Of a DNA stretch of 27,428 nt, positions 16,101-25,100 are shown piece after piece. This stretch comes from a virus. The notes beneath the pieces were generated by a model. It was not told the DNA's origin, made no database searches, and saw nothing but the letters and a program-made list of their open reading frames with translations. The position numbers were made by a program, and so were the translations under genes. Numbering within the stretch: the first letter of the stretch is position 1; the number at the start of each line of letters is the position of its first letter. Where the stretch lies: IMG/VR virus record IMGVR_UViG_3300017917_003879, positions 1 to 27,428 of that record. One strand, given 5' to 3'.

Positions 16101-19100
16101 TAATTTTTTGATCGCTAACTTTAATAACGTAAACACTAGATGGTAAAAGTGATGTAGTCCCAATTCCAGCAAAACTTGTACTTGCTATTCCAATTGGACT
16201 TGAGTAAATTGTATCATATGAATATGTTACTTCTTCTCCACTTACAAAGAAATGTCCAGGGACTAAAAATGTGTTATCAGAAACATTTACTATAGAGGAA
16301 CTACTACCATCAAACACTTTCAAAAATATTGGTTGTTGTTGATGTGTTAAGTCAAATGCCCTTTTAACATCAATTTCAGTTCCCTCATAATAACCAAATC
16401 CTGCAGTTATAGATGCATTATTTAAATCAATATATGAGGATTGACTTTCTTCTATATCAACTAATTGAATGCTAGTTTGAAAAACACGAACTTGTATATC
16501 TGCATTTGAAATTGGCGTATAATATAAGTTTGTATATCCTGATGAAACTGCCGCTCCTACGGTTCCTAATGAAGAATTGGTTGTTAGATTGGCATATTGA
16601 GTAACATAAGCGTTTGTGCTGTCATTAAGGACTATAACCTCAGACATCTCATATTGATTGTTTGTAGTATCTTCTACACTTAAAACATAATATGCACAAC
16701 TATGATCACTTGGTACAATATTTTCGTATCTGGCAATTATTGTTTCTGTTGGGGTGGGAGACGATGATATTGCAACATATGAAGAGTCTAAAAATGCAAT
16801 ATTTTCAGAGTCAAATCCAATTTCTTTTCTTCCTGTTCCTATAGAAGAAGTGCTAGCTATGGAAACGACCAATGAATTTGCAGTAATTGCCATTCCTGCA
16901 TTTGCGGTGAAATCCAGGACAACATTTGAACCTGAAATATAAGCATTATATGTTCCCAATCCAGAAGTTCCAAATGTGTCTAAGGAATCATTTGTCAATT
17001 GTCCATATTGAATACTTTCAACATTAGTTCCATTATGAATTAAACTAATCTCATCAAATTGAATCTCACCGTTATCGCCGGATATTTCCAGTAAAATTTT
17101 AGAAGTTCTATAAGAAGAAGCAATAGAAACAATACTTGCTGTAGTATTTGCTGCTACTGGAGTTTCGAAACTTTCAATTTTTACAACATCTCCTAGGTTT
17201 GTAGAGCCCACTCCTGTTGTAGAAAGTCCAATAATATCAAAACTTGCAAAACTTAGATTATAGTTATTAACTGAATATTTTGTTGGATAAAATAGTAATT
17301 GTCCTTCGGAGCCGAAGACATTAAAGTCAAATCCACCTAAATCTAAGACACTTTCAACTCTTCCATATTGATTTATAAATCCAAAAGATCCATCTTGTAA
17401 TAGAGTTACAAGTAATATTTGTCTTTCGCCTGTATATCTAGAATCTCTAATGTAAATTAAATATTTTTTAGATCTATGAGTTAAATCGAATTTATCTACT
17501 ACCGAAAACTTAGTAGGCCTTGGTTCACTGTTAAACTGTCCACTAAAGTCATCGATAATTAATACTCTATTACCAAAAGATTCGAAGTAATCAGTTAAAA
17601 CTTTTGAATTGAAATATACTTCGTCAGAAATTATTTGACGATCACTATTTAAAGAATTCTCTGTAATTATATCAAAATTTGTATAGCAATTTATATCTAT
17701 TTCATCATATATATCAACTATGATGTCAATGTCCCCTCCTCTATAATTTGAATTAACGCCTCTGAAGTTATCATCTTTAGATTCTATTATCAAATCACTG
17801 AATTTTAAAAATCCTGCAGTGTGATTGAGAGAACTTACTGAGTCTTTCCAAGTTTCAAAAGGAACTTTTGATTTTAAAGAATATGAGAAATTTTGATAAT
17901 AATTATTATCAGAGATTCTTTCTGTATTTGAATTCAAAAACCCCGCTTCTCTCTGCCACCCCTTTTTAACAATTGAAGTGGCTCCAGTTTCAATTTCGGC
18001 GTTGAAATCTATTTTTGATTTTATTGCGCCCTGAGTTCTGGAAGTTTTCCCAACTAAAACATCACCAACACTAAAATCTTCTGTTGTTGAAACTTTTAAA
18101 AGTTCAATTTCTTTATTCCAACTTTCAACCTTTCCTAATTTATTATTACCTAAGGCAACTGTTTCTCCAATTATAAAATCATTTTTTCTTAGTTTAATGT
18201 CAAATACTGGGAAATCTTTTTCTGCTATTATCCTACCAGATGATTTTAATGCATCAAAATTTCCTGGTAAGTCTCCACCCTTTAAAAATCCGTTAAGACT
18301 ATAAGTAACAACGCCAACGTTTCCGCCAAGAGCACTAGATCCAGCTGGAACTTTTGTTAATGTAAACAAAGAATACCCATAATCAACAGAATTGTATCCT
18401 ATTCCAGTTGTTCCGACACCAACGCTAATGTTTTCTATTAAAACTTTATCACCAACGGAGAATGGGAAAGAATCACTAAATCCAGTATTTAAACCAACGC
18501 TTACCTCTTTTGTTGATTCGTTATATGAAATACTATTAATACCTATTCCATTTTGATTTCCTATTGGAATAATTTTTGGTGGAGTGTTATAGATTCCAAA
18601 AGTATTCTTTAGTATTTTTACTTTTGTATCGCCTATAGTGTAAGATAAATCTACATCATCAACCACTTTATTAGTATATCCATCAATTACAACTAATTTT
18701 GGAGATATTGTATAATTTTTTCCAGCAGAAGTAACTCCAATTTCATCAAATGATGAAAGTGGTTGCATTAATAAAATTTCTGGTAAATTGCAAACAGGTC
18801 TTAAAGTTTTATCTGTGGGAAAATCAAATCCAATGTCATCTATTTGATTAGAAATAATTTTTCCTATTGATTTACTTGAAGGTTCGAGTATAGAGCCACT
18901 TCCATTCACTGTTACTATCGAGGAAATACCCACTACATTTTCATATCCTTTACCGGAATAGGTAATGGATATACTTGACATTCCTCCGTTTGCTGTTAAG
19001 GAGCTTGTAGAATATTCAAGATTTGCTTCACTAGAATTATATCCGTATCTTTCTGGAGTTTTTTCTAAATCATAAGAGAATGTGGTGTTTGACTCAATCT

Positions 19101-22100
19101 TATGGATAGAATTGTATCCATTATATAAACTATTTTTTACTTCAATTTGATTTGAATTTGTGACTTCCGTGTCAATATAAATTTCTTTTTTAACTTGAGA
19201 TACGAATTGTGAATTAACAGGTGAAAACTTATAGTACAATCTTTCTGGTAAATAATCAGTTACATTTAAAGTTAAAGCTGCATCGGTTGTTATGCCAATT
19301 TGTCCTATCTTAGACACTTCGAAAGAAGTAGTTTTTTCTGTAGATTCAAAAGAATTATTAAATTCAGAATCAAGATAAAGACTAAAATCAAATGCAGAAT
19401 ATAAAGTAGATCCGCTTAGACTAGAAAGTGAAGAATCTGACAAATCAAATCTAAGAGTATTATTTTTAAATGCTATAATTGGTGGATTAATCTGAGATAA
19501 AGTTCCAGATGCCGCAGATGTTATGTCTATGATATCTGGATTAAATTTTAAAGATTGATATTTATTTAAACATAATTTAACCTTATCATTTGTAAAACGG
19601 AATATATAATAAATTTTTTCATTTGATAATCCTGCAGATGGACTTGCAGAGGTGTATATTACTTTATCGCCACTTTTTAGTCCATGATTGTGAATTGTAA
19701 TGGAATTATTTAAAACATCTACATCTCCAGCATTAAAAGATTTTGGATTGAATACTATTCTTCTGTTATAGTCATCATATTTTACTATTATAGTTGTGGT
19801 TATACCACAATTGACTTTTATATTAACTATATCATTTAAAGTTAATCCATGTGTTGTAGCAGTAGAAACTGTGACTACATTTTTATCAAGCTCAGCATGT
19901 ACTACATTTTCTTTTTGTGTTTTAAAGCTATGATAGATGCCAGTCCCAATTCCAGTAAAATATAAAAGTTTAGTATTTAATGTTGTGGTTGCAATACCGA
20001 CAAAAGTTCCTGTAGATCCAATACCTACTTTGTAAGTGGATAAACCAATTAAATCATTTGAAATTTTTGCGACATAAACAGATGAAAATTGAGTTAATGC
20101 AAGTCCACTTGTTCCACCAGTAGAAACTGTGATGGAACTTCCTTGATAAGTATTATACGATAAAATATCACCTGTTTTTAAATCATGATTTGGAAGATAA
20201 ACTGACTGAGTTGGTATGAAAATTTGTGTTAGTCCAGCTCCTGGATTTGAGAACGATATTGTAGTTCCTATCCCAACACCACTTAAAGTTCCAAGTCCTA
20301 TTGATTCTTGAGGATTAAAATAAATTTCTCTATTAAGTTCAAAAATAACTTCGTTTTCTGGAAGAGAATTGAAAGTGAATTTTCTTGAATTTTCCTGTAA
20401 AATTGTTGATGCAGTATGAGCAGAAGAGACGGTATTTTCTTGAGATCTAAGAACTTTAATTCTAGAATTTAAAGAATCAATTTGTAGTATTTTGACTTTT
20501 TCGGAACCTATTGAAAAAATATCATTCTCTCTTATAGAAAGAGGATTATCACTTCTCAAATTTCCAGATACATTGAAGAAAGTTACGATTCCTGTAACTC
20601 CAACTGTTCCAACTCCAGTTGTAAGAATTAATTTTTCTGTAGTTACGCCAATATTAAAACTGGATTGTAAATGATTAATTGAAGTGTTAAAACCGGATAG
20701 TGAAACTAAATCGTTATTTGTAAGATTATGTGGAGACGTTGCAAAAGCGACATATGACTTATCTGAGTTAAAAGGAGAAATTTCTAAAAGAGATATATTA
20801 GTCGTAGCTACACTAATATTATTTACAACTTTTCCTAAAATTTCAGATACTTTTGCCTTTGCTTTTTTAGCATATGCATATTCTTCAAAAGTTATAGTAT
20901 CGCCAACTTTATAACCAGAACCTCCAGTTACAATTCCAATTGAATCAATACTTCCTCTGGAAGATTCATTAATGTTTATAGTTTGTGGTTTTATTTTATT
21001 AGGTTGGAAAAGAAAATCATAATAAGTTCCATTATCATTTAATCCATATGGAGATGTATTTCTAAACCAAGAAGAGGAATTTAAATCATAAGAAATTTGA
21101 TTTGAACTAGCCTCATAATTGAATAAATTTGGTTTAGATTTAAAAGAATTGCCAATAAGATATGGAAAAACTGGTATTTTATATTTGTTAAATGCTGAAG
21201 AAGTTTCTACTCTATCTGGATTTATAGTTGCAAAGTAAGCGTAAACTCCATTTGGAAATTCTGGAGTTTTGCAAAAACGCCCATTGTGTTCATCCAAATC
21301 TCCTGAATTAGTAAATTCATAGTCCTCAACAAAAAATCCTTGTATAAACGGAGGTCTATTTGGTTTGGTTACGGGAGTATAACCAGATTTCATCGCTCTA
21401 ATAGAATCTCCAGTTTTTATTGGGAATCCATATGGACCATAAATTGGATTGCCATCATATGCCCAACCAATAATTGGGGAGTGATATTGTGAAGATGTTT
21501 CCTCTCCATTTGCTGTTTTTTGTAAATCAAATACTCCATATTTTGTTTGATTTCCTTCCCCTTTTCCATATATGGATTCTCTTAATTTTCTTGGAGCATA
21601 TAAATAAGAATATTGAATTCCATAATCATCATTTAATGATGTTGTTATAATTCCATCATCTTCTGAAATTATATTCAAATACTTTTGGAATAAATTAATT
21701 GTCCATTTTTGTATATCCGCATTAAATTGAGCACCATCTCCACTGGGTATGATTGTTACTTTAGTTTTATCATCGTAATCAATTCCTGCGCTTGCAATTT
21801 TTACTGATTTAATTTTGCCATCATTTACAATTGGAATTAGTTTTGCATATTTTCCAGAACCAGCAACAATTAAATCTGGAGGTGAATTGTAATCTTGTCC
21901 CTCATTGGTAACTAAAACCTCTACTATCCTTCCATTATTAATAATTGGTAATAGTTCTGCTGAAGAACCGTTTAATAAGGAAAAACTTGGTTGTCTGTTG
22001 TAATTTAAAATATCAGTAACGCCATATCCAACTCCAGTATTTGTTACTTGAACAGACTCAACAGAACCTCTAAATATCGGTTGAACTTTTGCAGAAAAAT

Positions 22101-25100
22101 CTTGTCCAGTAAAAGTTGATACTCCTATTTCACCATCTATGGACACAGAAATTGGTTCATAGTTGAAATAATGACTACCAGAACCAACAGAACTCAAGTT
22201 AATATATTGTTTATTATTGAAATAAAAGAGTTTTGCAGTGGATCCTACACCGACACTTGATAATTTGAAATTATTTTCATCTACTTTTGTGACAACATAT
22301 GAAGTTAGTGAACTTAATCCAGACACAGGAGCATCAGTATATGAATATTCTACTATTTCTCCAGAATTGTATTGATGGTTTGATATATTAATTTGGTTTG
22401 CTGCTGTATTAATTCCAGAAGAAATTGCGACTCTTCTCTTATTTTGATAATTTAAACCAGGATCAACAACAACAATATTTGAAACAATTTGTTTTTTATT
22501 AACAGATTGTATCCTATGGATGCCAACACCATACCCAGTTAAAGCTACTGTACTGATACCAGAAATTATATCAGATTCTGATTTATAAAGTTTAATGGTA
22601 TATGCATCAACTGTATTAACAAAATAAATAGCATCAGTAATAATACCCGCAACAGCAGTCTGCCCATCTGTTTTGTAAACTACTTGTTCCGAATTTCTGA
22701 ATTTATGATATGTAGAAAATCCAATAGTATTATTAGTTAAATTTACAAATGCAGAACTTGCTGTTGCATTAAAAGAAACTGAATGCTCTACAAATGTTGT
22801 GTTAACATCTGCTTTTGCGCCATAACCATTTCCGCCAGTAATAGTGATAATGGGTTTATTAATATAATCAAATCCAGAATCAATAACGTCAATTCTTCTT
22901 AATGTTCCTTTTATTGAGCAATTTCCAGTAGCTCCAGTTCCAACTTTATCTCTAATCGATAGTATTGGCGGATTAATGATATCATAATTACTTCCTGGGG
23001 AAGAAACTTGGATACCATTTAAAGATCCATAATAAATCGTATCTTCTGCTTTATAATTTAATATCTCTACACCATTAATTAATATACCAGTCTTTCCTGG
23101 AGTAGTTGAATAGTTTCCACTCTTTAAATCTGGTTCTTTAATTTCTCTCAACAATTGTTGATGTTGTATTGTTTTGCCGTGAAAACTAGCATACTCTAAA
23201 GTATTAGAGGTAACTATTCCCGAAACTGATATAAATTTTTGATTATATAAATTTGCCTGACTACTTGCAAGTTTAAATTGATTGGGGTTTTCTAATCTTT
23301 TTATGTAGTAAACACCCTCCTGCATATTATTGAATTTACTGACAGTAGTAACTGTGCTTCCATCAACTACATCTATTCGAGTATATGGAGTATAATAAAC
23401 TGCATCACCAGTATAATAACCATGATCAGTTATATCCGGAATAGTAAAAACTTCTCCACTATAATTTCCGCTGAGAATTATTTTTCTATCATAAAAATTT
23501 AATGCCTGATTATAGTAATTTGGAAGAGAAGATGATGCAACCAAAACATCTTGATTAAATTTTACATAAGTGTTTTGAATATCAGATGTATACTTTGTTA
23601 GATGTAAATAATTAGATAATAAAGAACTTACTTGTGGTTTTGCGATTTTTCTTTGTACTTTAAAACCAATTCTACTTACATCTAGATATCCTTGTCCCGT
23701 TATAGAAAAGGTAAAGTCGTCTGTGATATCACTGATAAAACAATCTTTAGAAACTGAAGATGAGTCGGTGATGGATAGATTATCTCCTATTTTAAAATTA
23801 TTTTTTGCAAAAGTTGTTATTCTATATGTAAAATTGGAGGTATCAACTAATAATAGTGACTTAACATCATATTTGGTTGACAAATTATAAATCCAAGAGT
23901 CTACTTTGGGACTCGATGTTGTAATACCAAGGGATTTGATAGTTCCAGTGTCATTTTTTGAGAAATAATATGTTGAATCATCTACTTTTAAGTTTGAAAG
24001 AACAGATCCAATTCTGACATCAACTCTAGATGCTGTACCAACTCCAACATATCCATACGCATAAGCATTTAATCTAACATCTTCTGCCGAATTAATATCA
24101 GAAATTACATTTGAAACTCCAAAAAATTGATTTAATGATTTTGAAGTATAAGAAACTATACCAGATTCCCCTGAAGAGTATATTACAACTAATTCTCCAG
24201 AATTTGGAAATCCAACAGTAGAATCTACATCAATAATAGAAGAACCCGTAGATACTGTTGATATGACTTTTGTATTTGAATGTACTGAAAAATCACCAAA
24301 CACACTACCATCAAACGTAATATCTTTTGAATAATCAAAATCAACACTTAACTTATAATATTCTTTACCATCAAAATATAATTTTTCTACGTTACTAATT
24401 GAAGCATATGCTTTTTGAATATCGTAATTTGGATATTCATCCTGAAAAAGAGTTTGATTTAATAATTCGAGAGGATTGCCAGATAAAGCACTTACAACTA
24501 TGTCTTTTGTAACTCTGTATTGTGCATCTGACGGTCTAAAAAGATAATCTCTTGGTTTTATGACTTCTACTTTTTCGCCATATAATGCTCCAAAAAGAAT
24601 TTTAAAAGATTCATCAGTTCCTTTTGTTTGATAAAAATCTTTCGCTCTTGATATAAACAGCCTTTCATTTACATCAGAATCAATTTGCCTATCTTCAAAT
24701 CCTGGAGTAAATTGATATTTAACCTTTGATAAAAATTGATTTAAAAGCAGAGCACTTAGATTGATAATTTTTGTTCCTGCTTCGTGCTCAGAAATTTCGG
24801 AAGTTGAGAATGTTAAGTTATCAGTTGAATCTAAATTTTTATATGAAGTTACACCACTAAATCCCCTTAAACATCCAACAAAACTAGTATTTGTTTTACT
24901 GGAATAAAGAATAATTTCATCATCAATTTGAATCAATCCATACTTGTCCGGAAATCCATATGTACCAATAACATTATCATCTAAATTAAAAGAAACACTA
25001 ATAGTAGTATCTGCAAAAGAAATAGAAGACTCTAACTTAGTATAATCAGAGTTATTAGTGAGAGTCTCTAACTTTAAATATTGATCTATATTCTGTATCA

